From: Odontesthes bonariensis
Lineage: Eukaryota; Chordata; Actinopteri; Atheriniformes; Atherinopsidae
Assembly: GCF_027942865.1 (NCBI RefSeq)
Contig: NC_134514.1
Coordinates: forward strand, 38,869,765-38,933,764
DNA length: 64,000 bases
Direction of reading: 5' to 3'
Shown here piece after piece: positions 11,359 to 24,200 of this stretch. Position numbers and translations under genes: made by a program. Below the pieces are notes generated by a model, which saw nothing but the letters and a program-made list of their open reading frames with translations, was not told the origin of the DNA and made no database searches. Within the stretch, counting starts at the first letter, position 1. Each line of letters begins with the position of its first letter.

Positions 11359-11639
11359 CTACACCTCCCTCTATAATATTGTTGACAGTGATCTGAATGC
11401 AGCTGTAATATAATAAAATGTTCATTTGAGGGAAATCATCTCATTTCATCTCATCTCCTCTGTGCTGATCCTCAGGCTGTGCTGGTGTTACAGTAATTAA
11501 TATCTGATAATAATGGAAGTTTTCTTTGTGTTTTTATAAAAATCAGTCAGATCCATGAAACAATATTTAATCTCGGAACACATCCAGCACAGGAACATTA
11601 GCAGGAGCACTTTAGCTAGCGCCACTTTCCAACTCTGGC

Positions 11640-12065
11640 TCTAAATGTTGCAGAGTGAGCCAGAGTTGGTGCACCTGTCCGTCAGCACTTCCACATTCTG
11701 AGGCTGTTTGGAAGGAAACACTCCGGAGAAAACCCACTGTGAGCCGCACAGGGCCGCCAAACACCAGCGCCTACCTCTCGTTTGACGTTCCATAATAATT
11801 TCTCCTTGTGTTCTTCCTCCGTGCAGCCCTCCATGTCCGTCCGTCCGTCCGTCCGTCGGTGGTCCGCGGTGTGTTCGGCAGCAGCTCAGTCCACCTGACA
11901 CTCTGAGTCCGCTCTCCCCGGCCTTTCAGAACCTTTTATTCCGTTTCCTTCTCGCCTCGCTCCGCTGGACTCTGACGCAGCCGAGCTACTTGACGGCGAC
12001 GTCAGAGGATCCGCCTTTCTCCCGATACTGATCAATGGAGGAGGAAAAGAGGCTGAAATGAGCGG
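11640..12065. promoter_or_regulatory. GC/CpG-rich island, possible promoter
   Basis: The sequence changes from AT-rich to CpG-rich here, with a (CCGT)n run (about 11835-11860), GACGGCGACGTCAG (CRE-like) near 11992 and CCCCGCCCCGG near 12073. This looks like a vertebrate promoter island, but I could not find a coding first exon on either strand. From memory the human neighbour past TNFAIP1 is POLDIP2, but nothing of it can be read here. Confidence 0.3.
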
Positions 12066-12734
12066 CGCTCACAGCCCCGCCCCGGCCTGCAGCCTCCCAC
12101 CATACGCCACCTCAACCTGTAGAACGCACCGGTTATTTTTAGCATTTTCTCCCGGGGAAGTGCTGGGGCCGATCCACTGTGGAAGGTGGGGAAATGCTGG
12201 CATGTGGGTTTGTCAGCTGCTCAGGAAGAATTCCCCCAGGGGAGCATGATAAATGCTTTTTTTTACAGCAGTAAAAATAAACTAAAGAAAAGGCAAATAG
12301 GAATGGTGTTGGCACATTGTCTGTGCTCGTGTCAGGCCAATGCAACATGCTGCAAAAGCAATGACATCACAGCAACCTCCTGCCGCATGTGCCTCCATGT
12401 GGGCTGAGCGTGCACCTGCAGCCACCGGTGGGTTACTCATTCCTTATTGGAATATTTCACATTTACTCCAAATGTTGTGTCTTTTGACTCCAACAGTGAC
12501 TTTGATTTTACAACCAAATTGAGATATATTAGCCATCATGTAACTGGCAACCATGGGTAAAGGTGTTTCTTTGCTCAGAAGCATCAATGTTTTCTTCTCT
12601 TCCATCAAACTATGGTGTGTCAGGTCATCTTCCAGTGTGGCTTCTTTCACTCTCTCCTTTTTGGTTCAGTGTATTACCCAAACAATCTTCAACATGAAGA
12701 CTTCACCTTTGGTTCAAAGTGAACATTATTACAT
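12066..12734. other. No gene seen
   Basis: Short open frames only, with no recognisable motif, repeat structure or splice-supported exon. Confidence 0.4.
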
Positions 12735-13190
12735 TTATCCATCCATCCGTTTTCTGTAGTAACCCAGCTCAGGGTGGCAGGGTGGCTGGGCGGCCGGAGC
12801 GTATCCCAGGATCTGTGGAAGCAGCTGCCAGTTTGGGCAGGGAGGCACCCTCTCTACCTCTAAGATCAGGCTTAAGCTCTCATTTTGATAAAGCTCATAG
12901 TTTGGGCAGGCTCTGGTGAGCATGCTGTTACTGACCCGTCTTCACTGAGCTTTCTTTACTCTTCATGTATCGTCACTAACTTTGTTTTCCATTCTTGCGT
13001 ATTTTTGTGTGTTTGTGTCTCTCCACCATTGATGGATCTGGTTCCGCTGGAGGTCTCTTCCTGTTAAAAGAGATTTTCCGTTCCATTGCTGCCAGCAGTT
13101 TTAATCTTCATATTCACAAATTGGGATTTTCTAAGCACAATTACACTTAATTGGACTGCATTATATAGATAACAATGAATTGATATCCTT
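12735..13190 (+). mobile_element. Old L2-type LINE 3' fragment with TCCATCCATC tail motif
   Basis: At 12735-12815 there is TCCATCCATCCG..CCCAGCTCAGGGTGGCAG, a common teleost repeat tail. From about 12820 the sequence aligns by eye to the L2 copy-1 C-terminus and 3' UTR (TGGAAGCAGCTGCCAGTTTGG, then CTCTACCTCTAAGATCAGGC, matching the [15 protein letters not shown] codons at 5585-5660) and continues with the same UTR landmarks (CTGGTTCCGCTGGAGGTCTC, AATTGGACTGCATTATATAG). Many indels remove the frame. Confidence 0.6.
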
Positions 13191-15295
13191 CATAGACAGA
13201 AGCTTGTGTGACACATTATTTCCTTAATCATTTGGTCAGTGCTGTTATTTCCTCATTTGAAGTCTTCCAACTGGTCCCAGGCAGTTGGACATCCCGTCTC
13301 TTCCTCTTTTCCCTCTCCCTTTCTAATCTGAATCGGTGTAATAATTCGGATTTTACAATTCAAGGATGTCACTTCGTGTTGACAAGTTGTGGAAAGTGGA
13401 ATATAATAGCTCAGATGAAAAAGCATCTATTATTCTAACAATATCTCATGCACAGTAGAAGGCACCAGAGCCTGCCCATCAGCATTTTTCATCTCATGCA
13501 CAATCATCAGGCAAGTCTGTAGTCAGGCCCTGTTATCATGTTTTTGCATTTCATCATTTCAGGGTGTATGTCCTGTATTTGTGTAATGAGGAAGAGTGAC
13601 ACCTTATTTAGCTGATGCCTTTATCCATCCAGACACTCCTGAGTCAATCAGCACCTGGGTAATCATTTCAGAGCATGGATGGGTTCTTCAAAGCCCTTCA
13701 CAGTTCGCTTTCACACAGACTCATGCAGCGCTTATTCCCTGTCATACGCACATTCCCACAGTGTGGGGTTTATCATCCAAGGAGACACTGATGCATAGAG
13801 GGGCTGGTGAACAACTGCCCCATCACCTGAGTTACTTCCACCCTGGTCAAGTCTTGATTCATTTCAACATGTATGTTTAGAAGGTTTGTAAATTTATTTT
13901 GCTCCCAACTCTTCTGAGAAGTTAAAAAAAAAAAAAAAAAAAGGTAGAACTACGGTGCAACATTCCTGAAAAAGTTGAACTATTCAGGCATGACTCAGAC
14001 AATCAGATAAAGAGCAGGGTTGTAAACACACATGAAGAAAAAAATTCAAACTGAAGCTGGAAGGAAGCCATTATTATTGCATCTAGCATTTAGGCAGATG
14101 TTAGCCTTAAAATGCTAATCACCCAGAGGTACCCGGAGCCGGCTAACTGTGGTTTATCACACCAACAATGTTCCATTCACACAGATACTGTGAGCAGCCC
14201 ATCCAAAAGTGGAGCTTTAATTTAACTGCCCACATGCTTTTTAAGGGCAATGTAAAGGCTTTTTTCCTGCTGAGTAGTACTCAACTCTGCTTTTTACCCA
14301 TTTACTGCAGGTCACACCTGGTATTAACCATCTGTAGCATCTCCTCGGCCATGGTTCCAATTGGAGCTGAGATGATACTAAACAGTGGTGTGAAAGCACT
14401 GGTTGGTTCCTGTTGATAAACCCAGAGTATACATTTCTATAAAGCTCTTTTTCCCATCACTGCCTGGAGGTGAGCTCTGCACTGCAGGGGGTTTTCTTGC
14501 TCTGAAAGATAGAAAAAACACCAATGCAATGACCAAAAACACAACCCAAGAAGTTTGGTCTCTTCACGCTCACAGCAGCATCTTATGATGCAATGCATCC
14601 AGCTGCTGATCCTCCCCACTCTGAGGACATACCATCTGTAAGGAAGATCCAAGTAGTTGAGTGGCATTAATGGCAAATTCCAATTCCACTTATATCAACA
14701 GGAACTCCAAAAATAAAAAATAAAAATCAGGCTTTAAAACATGATGATTTGAATGGAGTCAACAAAGAGACAGATATTTTACTGTGGAACACAGGATACC
14801 ATGACATTTGGGTGGATTTTCCCCAAAAACAGGACAAAGACGCACAAAGTAAGAATAACAATACGTTTTATCTTCACAACTGGTAAAAGGCTTTCTGGTA
14901 AGCAGCATTTTAGCACATGATAGGGACATACCAACGAGATCTTTGGCAAACAACAGGCTTCTTCCAACAATACTATTCCAACAATAGTTCTACCAAGAGA
15001 TAGTGCATATTAGTGATTTTTATTTCCTCCATTACCAATTTCCATTTCATAAAAAGCTACAGATCTGTAGATATTTGAAGCAGCCGCTCTGGATCCTTTG
15101 ATAGTAATGAATCAACCATGATGGACAGAGCGGACCAACATCTAGAGTAAAACATGAGAATTACACAAGGGCCACGGTATGGACCTCCTTTAGATCCGAG
15201 TAGAACAAGTAAGATCAAAGATTCCACAAAGGTAGGAGCATCTTAAGCTTTCAAAAGAAAAAAGCAGGGTTAAATCTGTCCGGGGGTCTGTGGTC
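13191..15295 (-). other. tnfaip1 3' flank and likely 3' UTR; no other gene seen
   Basis: Minus-strand transcription of tnfaip1 would run leftward from its stop at 15296. The first canonical AATAAA-type signal on that strand is the AAATAAAA at about 15016-15023, so a short 3' UTR of roughly 300 nt is plausible. Further left I see a poly(A) tract (13924-13942) and no coding evidence. Confidence 0.4.
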
Positions 15296-18200
15296 TCAGT
15301 GTCCCAGTGGTCGATCATCATACGTGCTGTACCTCTTGACGTGAATGCGCCGAACACGCTCGCGCTGCTCGGGTCCTCCAGGCCCCTCCTCGTCTTCGCT
15401 GTGAGAACCGCAGTTGTTGTAGCTCCGGCGTGTGGCCTCCAGCAGGGAGTTGTCAGGCAGCGGCATTGTCTCATAGAGCAAGGTGTTCAGAGTCTCTTCA
15501 TAGATGCGAGCTTCAGGGAACTCCACCTACGTCAGGGGACAGTTTGCAGATTACTAATGGACCTACTCATGCAGTACAAATCTGTGTATCAGGTTCCAAA
15601 CACAGAGCTTCTAAAGAAAGGAATTACAGAACCGGATTCCTTTGTGTTCCAACCTTTTTGGATTTTTAGTTGAAAATAAAATAACACTGTCGCTGTGTTT
15701 TTTATTGGACCAAAATGCGATTATGGGATCTTTTACCCTCTTGCCATTGCACATTATTCAACCTATGAGAGTCCACTCCAAAGCAACACTACTACCATGT
15801 TAATAATGGCATCATCTCACAGTGACTGTGTTAGGCTACGGCTACACGAAAATGAAACAAGGGTTTTTTTGAAAACGGGTACGAAAATTATTGCGACCAC
15901 AAGGGAAAGCTTCTGTAAAGACTCAGGTCCAGATGGAAACGATGGAAACGCTGAAAACGATGCAGTACACACGCCACACCTCTATGTGCGCTGTAAGCCA
16001 CCCCCACCAGTTACACCAGAACAATAGAAGAAGCAATGCGCATGCGTGTACGCCCCTAATTCTACCAGCGTGAAGCTCACGTTGTTCCTTCAACAACGCC
16101 GCTGTAGTTAGCAGTGTCTGCAGCAGTGCTGCTATCAATGTTGTGGGGTCCATAATGATCGCTGTCTGTCCTTGTTGTGTTGTCTTCTTCCAGATTTTGA
16201 ATAGAAGCCGCTTTTTGTTCTGGTCACTGACGTATGTGTATACGTCACTGGCGTTAGCCATGTGGCTGTGACGCAATGTAAACAAATCCGTTTTCGCTGT
16301 AACAATGGAAACGAAACAACGCCGTTCTCAGATCTTCCCACTCTGGAACCCGTTCTCAAAAACTATCGTTTTGGGGTAGTGGGAACGCCGGCTCCGTGTG
16401 GCCGCGACAGCCAAACGATAAGAAAAAGTATCATTTACAGTGAAAAACGTTTCCGTGTAGCCGTAGCCTAAAGGCTCTAGCATGGTTGCCGCGTCTGCTA
16501 GCGCGAGCGGTGTTGATGACGTCACGATTTCGTGCCCGCCATATATAGTGGCGCAAGTCGATGCACCAGTAGTTGCAATTTTCTCCGTCACAGAGGTGGC
16601 GCTGCTACGTTAAGGTTACCGCTACTCTACAACCACGAAAGTGGAGAAGAAAACAATGCCGCTGTCAAGAGCAGGAATACTGTCATTAATGATACTGCTG
16701 CAGTTTTTGGATCATTTTAATTTTTTAATTCAGTTAATAGAGGTGAAGGTCTGAAGCCCCCGGCATCAACAGAGTCTCTGCCCTCTTCTTTGCCTTCACG
16801 TATCTGTCCCGTAGCTTCTTCCTCACATTCTTACAGAACTCTCCCTCTTTCCCCAAAGTTCTGCCCATCTCTGTGCACCAGTTTTGGGAGTTTACGTGCT
16901 CCCTGTGCTGTTTCACTGCAGTTTCGTACAGCTGCCTGTACAAACGCACCTCCTCACTGAGCCTGGTCTCACATCGGTCCATCCGGTTCGTTGTTCGCGG
17001 CGCCGCCAAGTTACAAAAATCGACTGGTGCACGACAACGCGCTGCGCCGTCTGTTCAAGGCAAGCGCCAGGCCTGAAACGGCATTTTGACGTCACGGTCC
17101 GCCACCGCCGTGACAGACGCATCAACCATGCTACCGCCTTTAGTTTCACGTTCCATTAAAAACAATATGCTTTGACTATCAATCAGGTCTCTTTGTGATG
17201 GTTCTGCTGCTCCCTTCCACTACATCAGGGAACCTGCGAGACTTCCACTGTGGGGAGGATCTGAGGATAGAAAGCATTGCAATTCGGAATTATAGAAAAG
17301 AACAACATTTGTACTATGGGGTGCCCTAAAAAGCATTTTTCTGGCTGACAATCTTCAGTCGTGAACAAAAGCTTACATTTAAAATTTTGGGCACAAGTCG
17401 GAACATTTTAAGGACTGAAAACCGGGCCTCAACGTGCTCACTGTGAATGCGTTCATATGGTTACCACAATATCCTGAACAGATCATCGCCCTGAACAGAT
17501 CATCACCCTGAACAGATCGTCGCCCTGAACAGATCATCGCCCTGAACAGATCATCGCCCTGAACAGATCATCGTCCTGAACAGATCATCGTCCTGAACAG
17601 ATCGCCCTGAACAGATCGTCCTGAACAGATCATCGCCCTGAACAGATCATCACCCTGAACAGATCGTCGCCCTGAACAGATCGTCGCCCTGAACAGATCA
17701 CCCTGAACAGATCATCGTCCTGAACAGATCGCCCTGAACAGATCATCGCCCTGAACAGATCGTCGCCCTGAACAGATCGTCGCCCTGAACAGATCGTCGC
17801 CCTGAACAGATCGTCGCCCTGAACAGATCGTCGCCCTGAACAGATCGTCGTCCTGAACAGATCGTCGCCCTGAACAGATCATCGTCCTGAACAGATCATC
17901 GCCCTGAACAGATCGCCCTGAACAGATCGTCCTGAACAGATCATCGCCCTGAACAGATCGTCCTGAACAGATCGTCCTGAACAGATCGTCCTGAACAGAT
18001 CATCCCATCCAGTTTCAGCTTCGTTGGGCGAGAGCTGCAAATTTGATTTCAATTCAAACTTCCTACGATTAAAAGTCGTGCACTGCCCATGCAACGCACA
18101 GCGAAAGCAAATCAAGCGCTCCCTGTTGACCACCTGCCTGCGTGTGCTAATCACAGCTCTTCCCGGCATGGTGCAGACAGAAGCTTCCTGGATGAAGTTT

Positions 18201-21200
18201 GAACGAGTAACAACATAAGGACAGATATACAAAGTGTGGAAAGAGAAACCAAATGCCTGGTAACCGTCTGAGGTAACCGTCTGAGGTAACCGTCTGAGGT
18301 AACCGTCTGAGGTAACCGTCTGAGGTAACCGTCTGAGGTAACCTGCCTCCGCATACATGGAGAAAAAACGCAAACAAACCCAAACAGATTACAGGCATCC
18401 GAGCAAACCCAGCTGGAGGAGACAAGTCCATCAGTTTTCTACACACATGCTTTCTCCTTTTCTTAATCCCATTACTCGTACTTACTTTGGTCTGCTTCTT
18501 CTCTGTGGCGTAGAAGATGGAGGTGCAGCACACCTCAGCCAGCTTGCGGCCCTGACCGTAAAAGGACCAGCAGCAGATCTCGTCTCCGATCACGTCTTTC
18601 ATGAAGAGGACGCGGCCATTGAAGCTCAGGGACAGCCTATCGAAAAGCTCAATGTTCTTCAACAGATTGTCGTCCGAGTTACTGGAAAGAGAAACGGAGA
18701 ATGGAAGACGAGCACTTTGTTTGGCTCAGAGTTCAAACCTGATGACTGTTAAAGTCAGCTTTGGGATTTCTCACCTGGTGTAGGAGTATTTGTTGTTGCT
18801 TCTGTTGTACACCAGCTTCACTACAGGCTAACAGAGGGGCGGACACACATTACACCTTTGGATTTCACAATTATTTACTTCACTTTTATTTTTCCTGCCA
18901 ACTACTAATTGATAAGAGGTGAAAACGGATAGCTGCAGGCATTCAAATGGAATCTAATCCTGAAACAGGAGATTTAACGAATAAATAAAGTTATTTCATC
19001 TTTTTATCTCAACAGAAAACTTAGACCAATCGAGAATTTGCTGTGTCATTAACTGGTAATATTTTTCATTTCAAATGATGGTAATGTTGTAAAAACGATA
19101 AAACCATCAGGGTTATATTAATGTCAACCTTGTGCTCTTAAAGTGGCCTCATGTTACCTTTGAGGAGGCCTGGATGAGCTGCTCCTCTTCTTTATTGGAG
19201 GTGATCACAGGAATAACACACAGAGGCTGCTCTTTATTGCCCTGTCAAGCAGAAAGAAATAAAAAAAAATACAATGTGTTTTAGACAGCACCTCCTGTAT
19301 GTGTGTGTGGGCTTCAAAAAGCCAATGAATACCTTCAGTGTGACAGTCCTCAACTCTAATGGCGCATTTCCACTAGCTCGCTTCGGCTCGGCACAGCTCG
19401 ACGTGCTATTTGCGCGTTTCCACTAGCACGCAGTACCTGCAACCGGGTACACTTTTGGTATCACCTCAGCCCTGGTTCCAAGCAGGCCGAAGCGTTACTA
19501 AAACGTGACGTCAGCCGACTGCCTTCCACTGATTGGCCGATGAGTGTCGTCACTGGAAGCATCATAACCGCGCAAAGACCGACTAGAATGTAAATAAATA
19601 CAAGACTCAAGACAAGACTCCACATTTTACTGCTTCAGTTTGTACTGCCACAAATGGCTTCGCAGAGGAAATCCACTCCTTGGTCGGTCGAGGAGGTCCG
19701 GACATTCCTGACTGGTCGCCGTGAAAATGCCGTCACGGAGGTTTCGCGCAGCCGTGTTACGACGACCCCGCCCACGTCGAGGAGACACGAAGTGATACTC
19801 GGTTGTAATGGAAACACAACCAAACCGAGCCGTATCGAGCCGTGCCGAGCTAGTGGAACTGCGCCTTAAGATTTTACACATCAGGACAACATAATGAGAA
19901 ATCATCTGGTCCTCTCCATGTCTTACCACTGGGCTGATTCAACTCAAGCTAAAAACCTGGCCGAGGTCTTTCCTCCTTCACATTGTGTTAACACACACCT
20001 GAACAACAATACGTTGGACTGCTCCGTAGCAGCTAAGTGGCTACATGTCTGCTTTGATGGATGTGGGCATTTCTGAGCTTGTATACGTCTGCCTGTAAGG
20101 CCTGGAAAGGACCCGATGATGTTTCCATATGCAGCACCTCAGAAATCAGAGAGCATATACTTTCTCTTTCACAATGCCATCAGTTTTGTGAGAGAAGGCT
20201 GACTGTTGCTTTGCTTTGGAGCTTACACTGCGCTTAAACCAGGGTTTTACTGAAAACAACTGGAAAACAACTGGATGAATCCAAAGACATGGGAGAGTTC
20301 GAGGAAGTGAGCTCAAGTTAAAACAGCTCTTTTGATGAAATTTAATCTTACTCTGCTTTTCAGATTGAAAGTCAGCCGATTGAGATCAGCTGACCAGCTG
20401 ACTACTTACAACAAGAAATATCTGAAGATGTCTGGAGGGAACGTGGGGAGGGTTGCTGATTCAATTCAGTTTGATTTATAAAGTGCCAAATTACAACAAA
20501 TGTCATCTCAAGGCACTTCAATAATAAAGTCCAATTCAAACCAATTAGGGTTCAATTCATTGTAATCATAATCCAATTAAATAATTTCAAAATAGTCCAA
20601 TTCATTCATTCAGAGCCAATTCAAAAACAATTTCCTAGCTAAGGAAACCAGCAGATTGGACCGAAGAGAAGATTCAGTCCAATCTCCCGTCCTGAGCGTG
20701 CCTGAGGCGACTGTGAAGAGAAACGACTCCCTTTGAACAGGAAGAAACCTCTGGCAGAACCAGAACCAGGAAGGGTGGCCATCCGCCTCCACCAGCTGGG
20801 GTTTGAGAGGACAGAAAAGGGGGGACAACAAACACTGTAACACCATTCAAAGGATACCTGTTGGAACAGGGAAACACGAGTTAATGACCACAATAATGTC
20901 ACATGTACATAATATCATTTGAGAAATTAAACGGGGGAAAAAGAGAGTAAAGTGAGGAAAGGTGTGACAGATCAGGCCCCCCAGCAGTCTGGGATTAGGG
21001 GTGTCATTGGTAGCCAATGAAGACCAATGAAAACCAGTTTAATGCAGTTCCTTTAATCCCAATAACATGTTCAAGTCTGTGTAATAAGATACTGTGATCG
21101 ACCGTATCAAATGCAGCACTGAGATCCAACAGGACAAGCACAGACACAAGTCCGCTATCAGAGGCTAAGAGGAGATCATTGGCAACTTTCAGCAGTGCAG

Positions 21201-24200
21201 TTTCTGTGCTATGATGCACTCTGAATCCTGACTGAAACTCTTCAAACAGATTATTTCTGTGGAAATGATCACAAAGCGGAGCTGCTATAACTATTTTTTC
21301 AAGAACTTTAGACATAAAAGGGAGATTGGATATAGGTCTATAATGAGCCAACACTTCTGAATCAAGAGTAGGTTTTTTAAGTAAAGGTTTAATTACAGCA
21401 ACCTTAAAAGTCTGAGGTACATATCCTGTCAACAAAGACAGATTGATCAAATCCAATATGGAAGTGTCAATTAATGGGAAAACCTCCTTGAACAGTCTGG
21501 TTGGGATTGGGTCTAAAATACAACTTGATGGTTTAGAAGAGACTATTGCTGTTGTTAGCTCAGAGAGATCAACTGGACAGAAGCCGTCTGAATACAAATC
21601 AGGTTCTAAAGATACTTCTAAAGCTGCTGTACTTGATGATACATCACTGATAATAGTGGGAAGGACTCCATCAATCTTCTCTCTGATAGAAACAATTTTA
21701 TTGATAAAGAAGCTCATGAAATCATCACTGCTGAGAGTTAAAGGAATAACTGGCTCAGCAGAGCTCGGACTCTTAGTCAGACTGGCTACAGTGCTGAAAA
21801 GAAAACTGGGATTATTCTTATTCTCTTCTATCAATGATGAATAATAAGCAGTTCTAGCTTTACGAAGGGCTTTCTTATACGTTATTAAACTATCTTTCCA
21901 GACTAACTGAGACTCTTCTAAATTAGAGGAACGCCACTGTCTCTCCAGCTTTCTTGCAGTCTGCTTTAAAGCACGCAGCTGTGAATTATACCAAGGAGCC
22001 AGCCTCTTCTGACTGATTACCTTCCTTTTCAGAGGGGCAACATTAGCCGCATTCCCACCGTAGGAACCTTCTGCAGTTCCTATAACCTTTTCAGGAACGG
22101 GGACGTTTTTTCCCCACATTCGGACATACAGGAACTCGGGACCATGGCCCTCAGTTCCTGGAACCATTTCAGCTCCTTCTCCTCAGCTGGGTCTGTTCTG
22201 GGTTCTATAGAACGCTTCTGACGGAGGTGTTTGGTATTTGGTAGCTCCGCCCCTTGCCATGTTGTCAGGGTGAAATGTTTCCTCATACGACATGGACACA
22301 CCCTTGGCGTGTTTAATAAGTTAAACCTCCACGTGGTCTCCTTTGTCTGCGGCGCTCTGCTCTCCTTCCTTCATGAAACAAGAAGTATGGCCTGCGCTCC
22401 ATCCTTCGTCTCCTGACTCTCTCTGTGTGCTCTTCCAGCCTCCATGTTAGACGCCCCATGTGATCGCCCATGATTAATATCACCATCATACAGACCATGA
22501 ACACGGTGGCCTCCCCGCTCTCCATGTTAGCTTCTTGGTGGTGTTTTTTCTTCTCTCCTTACTTTTACCGGGTTTTGTTTTGTTCTGTTTTCTTGTTGAA
22601 TGTGGCGCTAAAGTAACACGTCGCGGTCGCAGGCGGCTGCGCCGCATCAGTCCCTATCAGGTCCGACTCATGTGGGAATGCAGACTGAAACAGTTCCGCT
22701 GGGGAAGGAAAGTTATCAGAACGGAATTCCAGATGGGCCGTTCTTAGAGCTGCTCTGTCCGAATGCGGCTATTGTCCAGTGCTGTACGCATTGAAACTAT
22801 AGTGCTGTCAACAAGAGAGTCAATTGTTGCTGGAGTAAAGTTTAGGAAGTCGTCCTCTGTCATATCTGCACATGGCAGTGAAGAAAAGGATGATGGAATT
22901 AATTCTTTAAATCTGGTTACAGCATCCTCTGATAGACACCTTCTATATGTAAATTTCTTCTCAGAAACTGTATAGTCAAGCAATGTAAACTCAAAGGTTA
23001 TCAGAAAATGGTCAGATAAGACAGGGTTATGAGGGAACACTGTTAACTGTTCACTCTCAATGCCATAAGTCAGCACAAGATCAAGGGTGTGATTAAGGCA
23101 GTGAGTCGGTCTGTGAACACTCTGAGAAAATCCAATAGAGTCTAATATAGAATTAAAGTTCATATTCAGGCTGTCATTTTCAACATCTACATGAATATTA
23201 AAGTCACCCACTACAATGACTTTAGCTGTACTCAGCACTAACTGGGATAAAAACTCTGAGAATTCAGACAGAAACTCAGAATAAGGGCCAGGTGGACGAT
23301 ACACAACAACAAACACAAGAGGTTTCTGTGATTTCCACTTTGCGTGGGAAAAACTGAGAATCAGAAATTCAAAAGAGCTCAAACTGACAAGAGGATTTGC
23401 TCCTTTTGTGTTAATTGATTGGGTGGGTAGCAGCAGGTGGGAAGCTGCAGAGAAGTGTGTAAGACTACAACTCTGCATCCTGGTCTGAACCCTGGGTTGT
23501 CATGTTTTAGGGTGGCAAATAAATTGGTCCATATTTCTAGAAATGAGAGCTGCTCCTTCCAAAGTGGGATGGATGCCGTCTCTCCTCATCAGACCAGGTT
23601 TTCTCCAAAAAGATTGCCAATTCAAAAAGAATCTAAAAACACATCTCTTCTCCATGTCCTAATCTTCTTAAACCCACCCCTCCGGCCCTACCCTTCCCCC
23701 CTTCTTTTCTCTTGTTAAGTGACCTTGGGTACCCTGAAAGACGCTATACAAGTCCAAGTTATTATTATTATTATTAGTTATCTCTGTAGCCCACGTTGTT
23801 TGCTGGACACCATCTAGACAGCCAGCGATTGTAGGACGACATGCGGCTAAACATGTCATCACTGGTCAGATTTGGCAGGGGTCCAGAGAAAACTACGGAG
23901 TCCGACATTGTTTTGGCAAAATTACACACCGATGCAACATTCATTTTAGTGACCTCCGATTGGCGTAACCGGGTGTCATTAACGCCGACGTGAATAACTA
24001 TTTTACCGTATTTACGTTTATCCTTAGCCAGCAGTTTTAAATAGGATTCTATGTCGCCCGCTCTGGCCCCTGGAATGCATTTGACTATGGCCGCTGGTGT
24101 CTCTAATGCCACGTTTCTGACTATGGAGCTGCCAGTTACCAGGGTTTTGTCCTCAGCGGGTGTGTCGCTGAGTGGGGAAAATCTGTTTGAAGCGTGGACA

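Noticed and set aside
10430-11425. 331-codon minus-strand ORF rich in Ser, His, Gln and Leu
   Set aside because: It is the translation of an 11/13-bp minisatellite; frame choice follows the repeat and there are no domains, splice sites or promoter.
11641-11901. 86-codon minus-strand ORF in the CpG island
   Set aside because: Low-complexity Gly/Arg/Thr from the CCGT repeat; no domain or splice evidence.
18147-18662. 171-codon minus-strand ORF as a separate gene
   Set aside because: It is tnfaip1 exon 5 plus read-through into intron 5 and a 13-bp minisatellite.
21443-21844. 133-codon plus-strand ORF (and the similar 3516-4253 minus-strand ORF)
   Set aside because: Both are antisense shadows of the L2 reverse-transcriptase frame.
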